Positions 11,699 to 26,300 of a DNA stretch of 64,000 nt are shown here, in pieces. The stretch spans positions 20,710,899 through 20,774,898 of the forward strand of contig NC_052394.1 in NCBI RefSeq assembly GCF_009389715.1, written 5' to 3'. Under the pieces are notes generated by a model, which had not been told where the DNA came from, did not search any database, and worked only from the letters and a program-made list of their open reading frames with translations. The first letter of the stretch is position 1; the number at the start of each line of letters is the position of its first letter. Origin of the DNA: Phoenix dactylifera (lineage: Eukaryota; Streptophyta; Magnoliopsida; Arecales; Arecaceae). The position numbers and the translations under genes were made by a program.

Positions 11699-12834
11699 TC
11701 CAGATCGGAGGGCTCCGATTGCCGTTCTGATTTCCTTTTTTTCTGGAGAGCGCGCGAGAGAGAGGAGGAAATAGGAAGTTGTAGTTCAAAGGGAAACTAC
11801 TCTTAATTTGGCTTACTGTTGGGGTAATATTACTGGCTTTGGGTTTTAATTTGGGAAGTTTAGTTATTATGGAGTACTCGGTTCCTCCTCCTCTTGTGTT
11901 TGTGTGAAGTGTTAATAATGGGAGATTTGGCAATCTTTTTTCCTTTTATTTTCTCCTGGTATAATGTAGACTCGGGAGAGAGGAATAAGAAACTTTGGGA
12001 ATGGGCAAACACTTAAGAGGAAGATACTATATCAAGATTAATGGTGAACTAATCATTTAATTATATCTCCCCTTTCTATTTCTTTGGTAACTAACCAAGT
12101 TCTTCATGGTTCTGTATCCTTTTGAGTATTTGGAGAGAGGCATTAAGTTTGTATAATTCTGAGTCTATTCAAGTTTATGTTTGGGGATAATAATGGTCAA
12201 GCACTTAAGGATGGATTTCAGAAGTTTATTGAAGGAATGGTAAACTTGCAATGCATAACAAACTTAGAAGTAGTCTAAGATAAATCCCTTGTTTGTCATT
12301 TCACCTTCTGTGAAAGTCTTCTGCTATGTCTTTGGCCAATGCTGCTGGTCTAAATCCCAGTCGGTGGAAAATTTTTAGCAAAAGACAGTATCTTCAAGAC
12401 AGATTTTTTGCATGAAGCCCTAAATATCAGTTGACAGATATAAAGTATTTCTTGATGGCTGCACAGTTTTAAATTTTGCAATTGAAATATAACGTTTTAA
12501 ACTATTTATCTTCTCTTTCTAACTATTTAGACTTGGAAGGAATCCAAATTATGTAATTTTATGCAGTAAACATAATATATGAAATGGTTTCACATACTAG
12601 GCATAATATGAATTGTTGTTAAAGAACTCTAGGTAGGTTTCTCACTGAAAAAGAAAGGAAAAGGAAAGAGAGAGAATCTAGGAAGAAGAGAGAGGATGGA
12701 AAGTGGTGCAAAATTTGTGAATATTGTGAGAACCCACAATTTTTCGTATCTCAGAATTATTCTTATTCCAAGCTATAAATGAAAAGAGTTGCGCTGTTAC
12801 GCGGGCTTCTTGATTTGCCATCTTTGAGATTGCC

Positions 12835-12970
12835 AACATTCATATGATAGACTTTTTGCTAGTCCAAAAATGATATAACCTTGCTTTACATAGACAACAT
12901 CAAACATTCATATGATATACTTCTTGCTATTCCAAAAATGATATAACCTTGCTTTACATAGACATCATCT
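12835..12970. repeat. 68-bp tandem duplication
   Basis: Two adjacent copies begin with AACATTCATATGATA at 12835 and 12903 and continue through CCAAAAATGATATAACCTTG. They differ at about four positions. Confidence 0.9.
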
Positions 12971-13029
12971 AGTCCTTTGGATTTCCATTTTTTTCTTCTT
13001 CTCCGTGTAATTAAGTCTTAAGAATGTAA

Positions 13030-13115
13030 ATTGGGGCTTGTCTTGATGGTAAGTCTTCTTTGCTTAGCAGCAAAAAGTTCTGGGTTCGATGCTTTAAGTG
13101 GTTCAATCTTAAAAA
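13030..13115 (+). mobile_element. Partial SINE-like element, second family
   Basis: The sequence TTGGGGCTTGTCTTGATGG, followed by TTAGCAGC and then CTGGGTTCGATGC, matches the head region of the copies at 25093 and 62979. GGGTTCGAT resembles a tRNA B box. The rest of the element is absent or too diverged to follow. Confidence 0.45.
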
Positions 13116-14384
13116 TCAAGACCTAAACAATAACAGTGCAGGTGGAGTGTGTGACCTAAATAATAAAAGTTCTCTTGCAAGTAGGACTCTGTTTCTAATT
13201 TTATTCTATTTAGTTATCTTACTCAGAATAAATATTTTTTATTCTACTTAATTATTTTTTTAAGAATAGTTATTTTTGTCCTTTAGTAGTTATCAAAGTT
13301 TATCTTTTAATAAGTGTTGATACTCTATTTAAATTAATGAAGCATCTCCATAAGTGTGGTGTGAGAAAAAAGAGAGTAAGAGGTATTATCTTTGGTGAGG
13401 CGTGGGAAGAGCTTTTTGTGTGGCTCAATTTTATTAATAAAATATTTTTTATTTTTTTAATTTTTTTAGGACTTTTTTGTATTATTATTTCTTAGTATTT
13501 GTCCTAGATTCTAAGCCGTTGCGCCTGGTCTATTTGAAATAATAAGTCTATTTCAAATATCAATGTCATTGTGCTTCTACAGGCGAATGGTCCCCGTTAG
13601 ATGGGCCACATGACTTTGTACCACTGATGTTCCCTCCTTATCAAAACTTCGTAACCTTTTGGTCTTTCTCCGCATGCTCCCATGGCGATCCGTCGGGAGA
13701 AAGTAATCTAGGATGGATCCAACGGTTAATGATGGGCCGATTCACTGTCACATGGCGGGACCTATGCTCTTTATTTATCTTTTATTTGTGCAGGCCCATA
13801 AGGTGGGTGGAGGGGTTTCATCATGAAACATTGTGGAGCCCACAAAGGCTCCTCACAAGCGCAGGTCGGTGGGTGGTTCCATCCCTGTTTGATATCTTGC
13901 TTTCTAAGCCTAATTAACAAGTGGTAATGCTTCTCACCTGGAAACCAGTCGAGCATTTTTATGGAGATGTATGTGGTGGAAGAGAGAGAGATGCTTTTTT
14001 CAAACATGTTTCCCCACTGATTTTCTTTCATTTTTTTCCCTTCTTATAGCACTGTGTTTTTTTTTTTCGTTCTTTTGATGTAAGTGATTAAGCTCAATCT
14101 AATCTTTCCTTAAGGAAAAAATCTTGTGCATTGCAGTTCCAAGTTGATATTTGCTTATGTGTTGACTCACTGATTTGTATGGCAATGTCCGCCGATCCTA
14201 GATGATTCGGGTCCTTAACCACATTGTGGAAGGATATGAGTCCAAGTAGCTTGATGAACACCTGAATTGGTCTATTCAGATCGGGCTTATTGGCTAGTTT
14301 TCATGCAATCTATTTAATTTGTTAAGGGAGTGCTACCCTAATGTGCAGTCCACACTACGTTTAGACTGAAAAAAAAGAAGAAGA

Positions 14385-14703
14385 GCCACCAAGGTGGTAG
14401 CTCAGTGAAACTGGGCGTAGTCTTCTAACCACAGGGTTCCAAATTCGAATCGCTCCGCGCGTCGATTAAAATGTGGTGACACTACTTGGACTTGGGGTTT
14501 AGGAGCGCTTATTAGTCCACTAGTAGCTTTGGCTGTGACATATATAACGTACTCATCTTCGGATAGGAAGGGAATGAGTAAAACAGTGTCTACCCACATC
14601 GAACATTCTCCTGACGGGGTGGGAGCCCAGTGGGGGCTGCTACGCGGGGATGGGCTTGTTCCTTCCTCCCCCTACCCCTTTTTTTCAGGAAAAAAAAAAA
14701 AAA
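14385..14703 (+). mobile_element. tRNA-derived SINE, family 1, copy A
   Basis: The element starts at CCACCAAGGTGGTAG, has a tRNA-like A box (TAGCTCAGTGAAACTGGG) and a decayed B box (TTCCAAATTCGAATC). It then shares a body with copies B (29188-29574) and C (40225-39880), including TCGAACATTCTCCTG and GGGGCTGCTACGCGGGG-type blocks. It ends in a C/T-rich tract and poly(A). An 11-bp AAAGAAGAAGA repeat on both sides (14374-14384, 14705-14715) may be the target-site duplication, though it is low complexity. Confidence 0.85.
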
Positions 14704-15642
14704 CAAAGAAGAAGAAGAAGAAGAAAAAAGAGGTATTGGTAAATTGACCTGTGAGTTTTAGATTATTATGAGACCAAACTATCTTGATGGATGATGTCAT
14801 TATGCTTATCTCTCAGATCCTGTTTGAAATAGAAACAACAGACCAAAGAAACAAGGGCTACAGGTTTATTCACAAAAGGAGTGTCAATTACTCAATTCCT
14901 TTGGTCCCCCATGGGTTCATCTAGGGTCAGTCACTGGTTGCGGGCAATTCATCTTCCATGCAAGTCGATATCACCTTCCATTTGTTGTGGCTTGAACTGG
15001 AATTAGTATTACTAGTGACCTTCGAGTAACCTGAATCATCAAATGACCTGATTGTTCTAAAAATAGGCTTGATGTTTTTGTGCCAGATATGAACGTAAGA
15101 CTCAGGAGCCATTTGGCATCTCTTTTATTTTCCTCAAGGGTTAAGCTTAAGCCCAAATCTAAAAGCTCTTTGTTAACCAGGTTAGGCCTTAATCACGCAA
15201 TTAGACACCCCAATCTGATGCACTTGTGGAGCTTGAGGGCCTAATCATGCTTTGCTAGCTGTCCCCAAAGATTATTGTTTAATGGTTTCTTGGAGGAAAT
15301 AGATTAGCTAGTCCTTGCAGTTAATGATTTTCCACCAATTAGTATCTATAAATCAAGAAAATCTGCCGCCATGAGTAGATTAATTAGAAAGAAGTTTGTG
15401 CAGTTCTAATTACAAAGAGGAGAGCTGATGAGGACAAATGGCCATTACAAATATATAGAGCTCTATTTTTCCCCCCATCTTTTTCTCTTTATAATAATAC
15501 TACATGAACTTTCTCTCCAGAAAATAATGCTAGCTGTATGATCTATGAGATTTAAGAGATGACAATCAGCTGCATAGTCTTTGTATCTCATGCATTCCTT
15601 TTCTAAACTCATTTATTAACTCACTAATTATCTTTGGGGACG

Positions 15643-15720
15643 GCCTCGTTTCGCTTCACAGGCTCACAGCCAGCATTCTTTTTACAGCCTCGTTTCGCTT
15701 CACAGCCAGCATTCTTTAAA
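15643..15720. repeat. Short tandem duplication
   Basis: GCCTCGTTTCGCTTCACAG followed by GCCAGCATTCTTT occurs twice in a row, at about 15643 and 15687. The first copy carries a small extra GCTCACA. Confidence 0.8.
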
Positions 15721-16739
15721 CACGTGTCTGCTATTTTTGTGCACCCGAGATGGCAAACCTCTGGGACCCACCTTACGCACCAACAACAACAGCACACGTC
15801 ACAGCATGCGCAGTTTGCCGTCGAGTACGAGAAATCTGACCTACGGCCGACTACAGATGATAAAAATAAAAGAACGTGCCGTATTGGACCCGCCAGCTGC
15901 CACAATTCTAGAACTCAGACCTTTCATCACAATTCTTCCACCACCATCCATCACACATTGATGGAAGTTAACTTCGAAAAAACTCAAAAATAGATGCTTC
16001 CAGAAGACAAACACCATCCAAAATGTTACAAGAGCAGTCGTGTCTATCTCTCATTATATCTCATTTAAAGTCAAACAGAACATAATTGAATGTGTTGATA
16101 CTAAATCAAAGGTGATATTTGAAAAGAATATATGAATAATTATAATGCCATCTGCTCTTTTGTAATTATTTGCTCCTTTGACTTAAAATTGCATGGCCAT
16201 GGATAATAAATATGTGAACGAGCAAATAATTAGAAAGATGACTCTATATATAACTTGCCATTCTTTTCTTTTTTTTAAAAAAATAAAGCTCCATGACGGA
16301 AAAAAACAACTATTGTAAACATCTTGTATTATCTCTCTTTTTATTTACTACCATGATATTTTGAAATTTGAGAAGCATCACTGGCTTCATCAACCATCTA
16401 GATGCCACATATTTTGGTGTATGTATGTACAAGTCCACAAAAAAAACCGTACGAAAATAATTTTTTTACGTAAACAAAAAAAATAAAAATCAAATTAGAT
16501 CATATCCATCAAATACTACTTTCATTCGCATTTAACTAATAAAAATTTAAATTATATGAGTCATGTGACGACAATTTCTTGATCATGAAGGTACAATTTT
16601 GACCTACGTGACAAGTTTTGGTTGGTTAATCAATTAAATTCATATTCGTTCATCACTATCCTAAAAATACACCTTCAATAATAAATTACCTTATATCCTA
16701 ATGTTAAAATATTATATTACTACCGGTGCAGAGGATCTC

Positions 16740-17100
16740 AGCCCTGTCACGTGCATGACACGTCTCACGTGACAGTACTTGTTCGCATGCATCATTCCGT
16801 GTATTAAAGTAAATTAAAAAAGAGAAGTGGCGGTCAACGTGTCAACGTACCCAAGTCCACCATGGGGTTCGGGTTGTATCTTTTGTGCGAAAGGACGATT
16901 GATCTTTTTTCGCGATGTAAACCGTTGGATTATAGACGCACGGCTCTCAACCGATCATTGCGCGATCTAACGGTGGATTCGAGCGAAGGAAGGGGAATCC
17001 TTCTTTTGTGCGAAAGATACAACCGCCGTCCGTCACCACCTTCCCGGAAACTTACCCTGGGGCCCCCTCTCCGTCTCATTCGTACAAATAGAGGAGAACC
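16740..17100 (+). promoter_or_regulatory. Upstream region of the receptor-like pseudokinase gene with two G-boxes
   Basis: Two perfect CACGTG G-boxes lie 18 bp apart (16748-16753 and 16766-16771), with a further ACGT core between them. Two copies of CTTTTGTGCGAAAG lie at 16880-16893 and 17003-17016. A weak TATA-like ACAAATAGAGG sits near 17083, about 280 bp before the ATG. G-boxes are bound by plant bZIP and bHLH factors. That they act here is inference. Confidence 0.4.
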
Positions 17101-17361
17101 AGAAACCAAAGACAAGGCATTGATGGAGATATCAATCACCTTTGGAAATTCCCACAGAATTATCGAGACCACCCTTTGAACCGTATCAATGATAAATTCC
17201 AGGGTCCCAATTCCGCGTGCCAGCACAATACCAGCTCCATAATTCCACAAGTCTTTCCTTTTGCCTATTTTTCTTTCTTTTAGCCGTGGCCGAAGCGAAG
17301 ACTCAGGGTTCTTTGAGAGGAGAGATCACAGCGGAAGAAAAAAGAGTTCTTGGACTGAAAA

Positions 17362-20300
17362 ATGGAGTGCTGGAGGCTTCGAACGGAGTCCTTCTTGCTG
17401 TGGCTCGCTCTGTTGCATCAAAGATTGGAGATTTCCGTTTCCATCAATCCTGAGGGTAGGATCTTTGATGCTTAAAGAGTTGTTAGGGTTGGTTTGCCGG
17501 AAAGCAATTTGATCGAGTTTTTTTTTTTTGTTACAATTTTTTTTTCTGGTTGTTTCATATATGTAGGAAGGGATCTTTTGAGGTTTAAAGAGAGGGTAGA
17601 GGTCGATCCCTACGGCGCTCTTTCGAATTGGAAAGAAGGCGATGTTGATCCGTGCTCTTGGTTCGGGGTCGTCTGCTCGGATGATGGAAGAGTCGTGGCT
17701 CTGTGAGTGACATTCCTGTGCCTTTTTGTTACTACTTCTAGATGGTTTTTGCATTATTTTGTTCCGAATTTAGCAGTCAAGATTTTTTCTAGTTTGCTGG
17801 AGTAGATAATTAGATAGTCAAACAGGCAATATCCACCTTTTTTTTTTCTCTCAAGCAAATTAGGTTTCTTTTTGTAGCCCTAACCTTATTTTTTTAGGTA
17901 CAAGATATATAGATTTTGGACTGCCTAGCTATACAATTACATGTGTCACCATGGAGGGCCATGGCGATGATCCTTTCCTTGGTTCTGAGGCCAGAAGGGC
18001 TTTATTTAACAAGAGCTACCAAGGACTTTTCAATCTCAACACCTGAAAATCTCCAACTTTGGGATCAGGAGTGGTTGAATCGCTTGCATCAGGGGAAAAA
18101 AATAGGGCGAGTGGTTGAATCACAGTGATACATAAAGAGTGCAACCATGCAAGTGCATAGGTCCAAAACCCATGAGCTAATAATCAATAACCAAAACACT
18201 CAAGCGAAGCTCAGGATTGTTACAATTGGTGTTTTTTCTTCTGTTGCACATGGTGGCTTACTGGCTATTTCTTTGCGTGTGGCTTTAATGAAATATCGAG
18301 CCTTCTCTCAGGTTATTACTGGTCTGATAAAGAACTTAATCGGATGGCTTCCTGAGAGACTGATAAGCCTTAAAAAAAAAAAAAAAACTAGTGTTTCCTG
18401 ATTTGTATAAATCCTTTGATCTAATGTGTAAAAAACAGGGAACTTTTGAGCAATGTTCCACAAGGTAGCTCTCTCACTGGAAATACTGTTCTGCTACTTG
18501 AATTCTGTTTTTGAGTCTCTGTCATGACAACATTTGTTAACCGCAAACCATTATTCCTGAAGAATTTTGATGATGGATGCGTTTGATAAATTTGTTCTAA
18601 AGCTATCTGAGACTTCAAGGGGGATATACCTTTGCTTAGCAATTTCTTCTCTGTGCTCTTTTTTTCTATTTATTTAGTCATACTTTTGATAATTTCACCT
18701 TTGTCAGTGGTATATAAGTTTTGCAACATATTGTTTTTGTTAGTTAGTTTTATGCTTGTGATGCTACTCTTCTTCAGAACTTAGAAGATGTGGATTGCAC
18801 TAATCTCTAGCTAGTAGATACTTGTTTCTTGTCTTCTTCCAAAGTAGATAATTAGATGTTATACTAACTAGCCCTGCAATAACCCACTCACATGGGATGA
18901 TTGTCTTCCTTGTCTTGGTAGGTATTATTTTCTTGTTGATGCCAACCTTGATTGGATCTATCTTGCAGAAGTTGTGAACTTGTCTGTAGGGAGGAAAAAT
19001 GAAGTGGTAAAACATACATAAAAAGATGTAGTATAATTTACAACCATCAACTATATAACATATGACCATAAACCATGTGGAAGGAAAATGATGGGACGCC
19101 ATTTCTTTAGTGAAGCAAGGACATCTGATAGTCATCAAGCATTTTATCACAGCCACTGTAGTCACTAACATAAATATGATTCGTATATCAAAAAAAAGAA
19201 AGAAAGTGTAGAGCAGGTTTTTTAAATATCCTACACCTAACTCTAGATTGGAGGATTTCCAATCTTTGGTATAGCTCAACTATGATGAATGGGCTTCTGG
19301 CAAAAATCAGGGTCCCACTTATATATCTTACACGGATAATATACCATGAGGGAATTAGAAGACCTAGGTTTAGTAGATTTGAACCAGAGTTAGTGAAAAT
19401 TGAAGAATACCAGAAAAAATTAAACAATTAATGATACACTTCCAGCATATACATGAAAAGATGTGGAAATGAGAAACTTATGGATGACTTATGTGTTTCT
19501 AGGCCTCAGGACAAAATTGACTATAAAATATATTAAAAAGCCCTCTTAGTTAATTTCTAAAAGTAAATCAATAAATTTTCAATTGACATTCCTGTGGTTT
19601 AAAGATGTACATGTTTGCTTACCTCAATATACATTTACTCTCAGCTTTTGAGACATTTCTTGGGCCCTCTTAGGTCTCCATTAGACTTTTCTTGCTAAAT
19701 GCCTTTGGTTATGGATGGCTTGTACCAATGGCCTTCTATTCCCCAGTTTAATATGATTGTGCATTAGCATTAGAGGCAATAAGGAAGCATGGCCACCACG
19801 TGTGTCTGATAACTCCCACAACTGTAAGTTTTTGAGGAGATGAGGTGGTGCAAGGAAGATGAGAAATTGTGGAGGTTATGCCAGATTGTGGCTTATCAAG
19901 TCCATCTAAAAGGCATTTTCTGGTTCGTAAATCTTGATATCAATGGGGTGTCTGATTTCTTCTACTTCTCTCTCTATTTCTCCTAGATCCACCAGGTTCC
20001 CTTGCATGTGGAGATATTGCACGGATATGGTAGACAAGCATCCCATTGACCCTTAGGAGATTCATAGATTACTTATGTAATCTTTATATTAAGTTTCATT
20101 TCTTATTCTTTTTTTCTTTCCTTCATTCATTAAGATATTATGGCATTCCATTGTCAAAAATTTAGTTTCAGTAGTTAAATTGCATATCATATTGCGGTTG
20201 CAGGTAGTGGCTTCATTTCATGCTTTATGAAATGCATATAGTTTTATGTTCTGGATACGGGTATCCTGTGCTAACCATTTGGAGTGATTTTTAAATTGAC

Positions 20301-23300
20301 TCTCATGCTTGGATATGTTTGTATTCTTCCATTATGCATTTTGCTTTTGAACTGAATGACTAAAAGCTATTTTCCACTGGTTCCTCATCACCATGTTGTC
20401 TTTCATATTTCGAATCTAGTGCAAATAAAAGTTGTTAGAATAAATGTTTATATTAGCTATCTTTTTCTGAAATTTGTAATCTTCTTGTAGGAACCTGAAA
20501 GATCTTTGTCTTAAGGGGAAACTTGGGCCTGTGCTTGGGAAGTTTATCCACATGAAGTCGCTGTAAGCATTTCGAAGCTTGTTTCTTGATCATATAGAGT
20601 TCATATTCTTTAACCTGTTCTTGTGGTCTACTAGAGTCTATACTTCAGGTTGTTTGTTTGCCATTAACATCCTTTTCTTTCATTCTTTTTTAGTTTCATT
20701 TTTGTTCTAAGCAAAATGTGACATCAAGTGTTTTGGTTGCACAAACTTGTCTTAGATTTAACTTGCAGTTATGGTGTTGCTGCTGATCCCCCTTATGAAT
20801 GTGTACTTGTTTCTTAGCTTGTGGAAAATGAACAATTTCGGTACTCTGACATGGTCAATTTGTAATATAAGCATTTTATGTAACATCCGGACCCTGCAGA
20901 TGATTTCTCGTGTTTCCCAGAAATATTAGTATGCAAGCAAAGTTTGAGAGAATGTCCGAACTGTATTTCAAATATTGACTTAAACTGTTAAGGGTTAGCT
21001 ATGGGGCATATCCTTCGTGACAATGCATAATCTTTTGGGTTTAGATAAACAAAATAGCAAATTTCATTAAAATGGACCAATTTGCCATTCAAGTGATTCG
21101 CTTCTGCATAATATTTCATAGCATGTCCCAAACTTTCCTTTAAGCTGATGATAGATTAAATAAATGTGCATTGGTTTTCAAGATTTTATAGCATTTCAGA
21201 GTGCCAAATTATTTGGTCATGTGTTTTTTTGAGCAGCTATAATTTTCTCAGGTGTGACCATTGTAGCATTTCTTCAAACAAAAATGTGCATAAATTTTTA
21301 GCAAACTTAAAGAAGCTTAATGAGCTGGATTTGTTTAAGAAGCTGCTGGTTTTGAATATGTCCTTAGTTAGTTACCTATGTTTGATAAACTACTTATAAG
21401 ATTTGCCAGCATCCATTCTCTAGAGCTGAGTAGCAGCAAATAGGTCCAGTGATGGGGATACAAAACCAGTTCTGTTGTTTGGTCATATGTAGCGCATGCT
21501 TAAAACATGCCCAGCTAGGAGGGACCTGCATAAAATAGATTCAGCACTAAAAGGGTTACGTTGACCAAATGCATAGTGAGATGTTTTTATTATTCATTAG
21601 CTATAGGCTGGCAAGGCATGAAGTTAAGGTGGTTAATTCGGTTGAAGATCTGAAACTAGTAGGAGATATATGAAGGATTATAAAAAAAATGGAAGTTTCT
21701 CAAATAGAGTTCTGCAATGGAGTTTATGGTCGTGGTTGGAAAAGAATGTTAAAGACAAATCATAAAGTAACACCAGAATTGCTGGGACTAGGGTAGTTTT
21801 GATATGGTTGTTATCAAAGTCCGCCGAACCGGTACCGTACCGACACATGATACACTTGGGCGTGCCGGTTCGGACTAGCATGCTCAATTTTTTTTTGAGC
21901 TTTTTAAGTTTAATTAATTGGTAGTTAATCTTTTTTAACTTTTTTAATGATTTTAAGTCTAATTTAATATTTTTTTATTTTTTTATTTTGGTTTAATCTA
22001 AATGATGCATCTTGTTGTTTTAAGGTACTACAAAACATAAAATGATTAGTGAGATGTTGCATGCTACAAGAAGCAACATGAAATATCCGGATTATTAGCA
22101 TAGTCAGGAGGCACATCAACCCACCCCTCTAACCAAACGGCGTTGTAGTCTTGGATGTTCATCCCATAAGGAATGCACTCTGGGTTATAAGCACTTTCGG
22201 ATCTTTTGCTGAAGCTCTGGCTCTGAGAGGTGTCCTCTGGTTGATAAAACGGTTGTGAAGGGGCCCATCCGAATAAGCCGGCAGCAAAATTCAATCCGTA
22301 AGATGTTTCGAGCTGCATAGGATAGTAACCACTGAAGAATGAATCGGGCGCACCATATCCATATCATTATCCGTATGGGTTATAGGCTGCCTTTGGATCC
22401 AATATACGACTTGAAATCTGACACATCTATGGATTTTACACGTGCGATGTCATCTGATATGTCTATGAACCTGATACGTATTAATTTCAGCTCAGATTCA
22501 TGTGGAACCCAACAATAGATGCTACATATATTTTTTTAGGCTCGCGGGCATGCATCGAAGGTTACTTATCTCTCCAAATTTAAGCATAGGCCGCTATGCG
22601 CATGATCGCATCAAAACTTGAATAAATGGACACCAAATTTTGTTACAGAGTAGCTTGTATGCCCCTGAATACGCTTCTGATTTTACAATTTTTTTGAATT
22701 TTATTTTTTTTATTTTTTAATTTATTTAAAATTTTATATAATTTAAAAATTAAAAATTTATATGTCATTGTGTAGATCATCTATAGATTTATGACATATC
22801 ATAAAATCAAGTCCAAATCAAAAATTTTGGCATGATCTCTCCTTATTTTGCAAATTTCAAGCTATTTTTTGGAGCCAAAAAAAATAAGAGAAAATAAGAT
22901 AAGAAAGAGGAAGCACACCTTATTTAGGTTTGGATTTTTCTTCAATCCCGCTGAATCGGTATGATTTTGCAAATTGTGGGGAAGGGGAAGCCATTAGAGT
23001 CTAAACGTTACAGAGAAAAAATGTTGGGAAGAGAAGGAAAGGGGGAGGGGGCCCGGTTCCGAATTGGGCCGACTCGCTGCGAACCGTCCGCACCGAGTTC
23101 GAACGGAACCGGACCGTTCCGAACGGTTTGGGATTGGTCCCCATTTTATTAGGCAAACTGACCCGATCCCTGATCGGGGCTGTTCGGTCTGGTTCGGCCG
23201 ACCTTAGTTGTTATTATTATTAATATGGCTTGATTATATGCAAGTCCATATTCTTTGTTCTTCTGGCTGCTTCTGTGCATCAGCGTTATAGAACATAGAC

Positions 23301-26300
23301 AAAATGAGATGGAATATTACTGGGGTTTCCTCGTGAAGGTCACAAACTTTTATTCACTTAAAATTATTTCTTAGTATTCATAATAGAAGTCTTTGAATAC
23401 CATAGGGACATAAACATGTAGGCCATGATTTGTTTTCACTTATGAAAATATAAAGCATTCTTGGACTAATATGGAAACTGAATATATGTGCCATGTACTG
23501 CACATATCTTGACTTTCTTTGTGGGCCATGTCATGCATTGAGTGGAGGCCGCAGAATGGGTGGGATGCGAGCAACATATGGTGTGGGTCGGTTACAGCAA
23601 TATGTATGTCTAGCACCCCATATTGTTTAAATTGATTTTCAATAATCTTTTAGCTAGTTACCATATGAGGTCATTTCCCATCTATATTTCATATGTAGCT
23701 ATCATGCATGATTCTTTTTATAATTTGTGATTCCGGATAATGATGGTTATGTTCTTACTTCTTATGGTATTTTTCCAACTTAACCCCCTTCATGCAGCAA
23801 TTTATACAACAATTCCTTTTCTGGAATCATCCCTAGAGAAATTGGTGAATTGCAGAAGCTGGAGATATTGAACTTGGGACACAATGATCTTGGTGAACCA
23901 CTTCCACCTGAGCTTGGAAGCATATCATCGTTACAGATCCTGTGAGTGGAGACCATGGTGCAAGTTGATTTTCTACTGAAGTTTTTTTGTTCCCAATAAT
24001 AATATGATTGCCAATTTTGTTGTTAACATTGCAGCGTACTCAGAAACAACAAATTTGTTGGTGACACATTGCCTGAAATGCATCAGCTGAACATTATCTC
24101 TGGGATTCAGGTTGATGAAGAACTGTTATCATCAAGCCACAAACAGGTTACAAGGTAGGTCATTTCACCACTTTATCAATTGGATATATCTGCACTAAAA
24201 TTTGAGTTTGTAAGAACTTGCAGCTTTTATAGGATTAGGATTAGGATTAGGGATACACACACACATACCTGGGACAATTACACCTTTATGACTATATATA
24301 CAGCAACCAGCCATTCAAATTGAACTTTAAGAAAATGAAAGACACATATTTTGATGGCAAAGACAAGATCTGGTGGGGATTTTCTAAATCAGCAATTGGT
24401 ATAATAATAAGGTAAGTGGCAATACCCTCTTTATTCTTTAATGTAGTATTTGACTAGTGCACATAACATTCATATCAAGGTTTGTGAAGCTGCAAAATCA
24501 TTAACAATTTTGACAAGGGTCAATGAGTCATTGGGGCATAGCATGATTAGAAAAGAAAGAACAAACTTGTCTTGCTCTGTAAGGGTATGTTATAAATTGA
24601 ACTGGTGCCTTAAGCATTTTATCATATTAAAATTATATACACAACTCAACCATGTCAACTCTATGTGAATACTTTAGCTAGAGAGAGAGAGAGAGGAGAG
24701 AGAAAGACCCCATGGGAAAATAAAACAAATTAAGTTGCATCATGTTGTGAGAAGAATCTAATATATAGTAGCCTGTCCTCTGGTGATAGTCCCTGATAGA
24801 GGGCGGGTGTGGACAAAAGTGGTTGGAAGTTATGCTTGTCAATGAATGTGGATAGTACTAAGTAGTCGGATTCTATGATTTGTCTTTACTGGTTTTTATT
24901 GTTTATGACGCTAATCATGTTCTGCTAGTGGTCAACCTTTTTTTTTGACGTGCAACCACATAACTCTCCCTCTTTGGTAGATATGCATGGGAGGATTGCA
25001 TTGGCATCAACACAAAGCACAATTTTTGGCATACTGTCTTTAACTGAAATACAACTTTGTAATATGATGATAAGTAGTGATAAACAGTTTGTAATGGTGA
25101 ACTGGGGCTTGCCCTAGTGGACCCTCTGTTTAGCAACTAGATATTCTTGGCTGGATTCTTTGGTGGTACATCCCCAAAAATCTGGACCCAAGTAATTATT
25201 GTGTCAGTGGGTTTACTTCCCTCCCTCCTTCCCTCTCTCCCTCTCCCTCTGCCTCTCGCTCTCAAAAAAGGCTTTCCTTGCTTGCTTCCTAAATTTGATT
25301 TAATCTGTAATAGGAATGTTGAAAATGCAACCATACGGAGACTTCTGCGAGAAGATTATGGTAGTCATAAAAAGCCTAATAAAACAGACCATATACGAGA
25401 TACTGCATCACGACAACCACGATCACTGGGACCATATCCACGAGCAACAGTAGTTCCACCATCCCCACCACCACCACATAAAGCTCCTTCCCCTGCTCCA
25501 GATTCCTCTCCTACCCAGCCTTCATCCTTGAAATTAGCAACAACCCGTGGAAAGCATGTGACTTGGATAATACTTGGGTCAATTGGAGGAGCATCTTTTC
25601 TGCTGGTTTTATCTGCCGTATGCTTGCTTTGTTACCGAGCCAACAAGGTTGTCACTGTCATGCCCTGGAGAACAGGTCTAAGTGGGCAATTGCAGAAAGC
25701 ATTTGTGACAGGTTGCTTTTCCTTCTGAAGGATTTTAAGACTTCTTGTAAATTTGTATCCACATTCACGATTTTGAGTACACATGCAGGCGTACCTTCAC
25801 TCAGACGCTCGGAACTTGAAATAGCTTGTGAAGATTTCAGCAATATCGTTGGCTCTTGGTCAGATTGCACATTGTACAAGGGAAAACTGTCCAGTGGGAT
25901 CGAAATAGCAGTGACATCTACAATGGTTACATCAGCCAAGGATTGGTTACAATATGAAGCTCACTTCAGAAAGAAGGTGATTTAACAATCTACTATCATT
26001 TCCTTGCAGATATTTTCGTTACTTGTATGCAAAGATTAAGTATCAAGTTTTGGCTTTGTTTTCAGATGTCATTGCTGTCCAAAATAAACCATAAGAATTT
26101 TATGAACCTTCTTGGCTATTGTGAGGAAGAAGAGCCTTTCACCAGGATGTTGGTGTTCGAATATGCTCCAAATGGAACGCTTTTTGAGCATTTGCACAGT
26201 GAGTATCTCACTTGACTATCCTCTCTATTTTGTTGTATGGGCAAACTATCGCATGCTATCTGACACAGGTCGGTGACTACTGTCATTATGTTGGACAGGC

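Larger units (their letters stand above)
11699..16735. other. Intergenic region with SINEs and local duplications
   Basis: No host gene is recognisable in these 5 kb. The contents I can name are the 68-bp tandem duplication at 12835-12970, a partial second-family SINE at 13030-13115, a full SINE at 14385-14703 and a short tandem duplication at 15643-15720. The first 300 bases are presumably the 3' untranslated region of the glutaredoxin-like gene. Confidence 0.5.

Noticed and set aside
13627-13917. A 96-residue open frame on the plus strand
   Set aside because: No motif, no splice context and no upstream promoter are visible. The composition looks like non-coding repeat.
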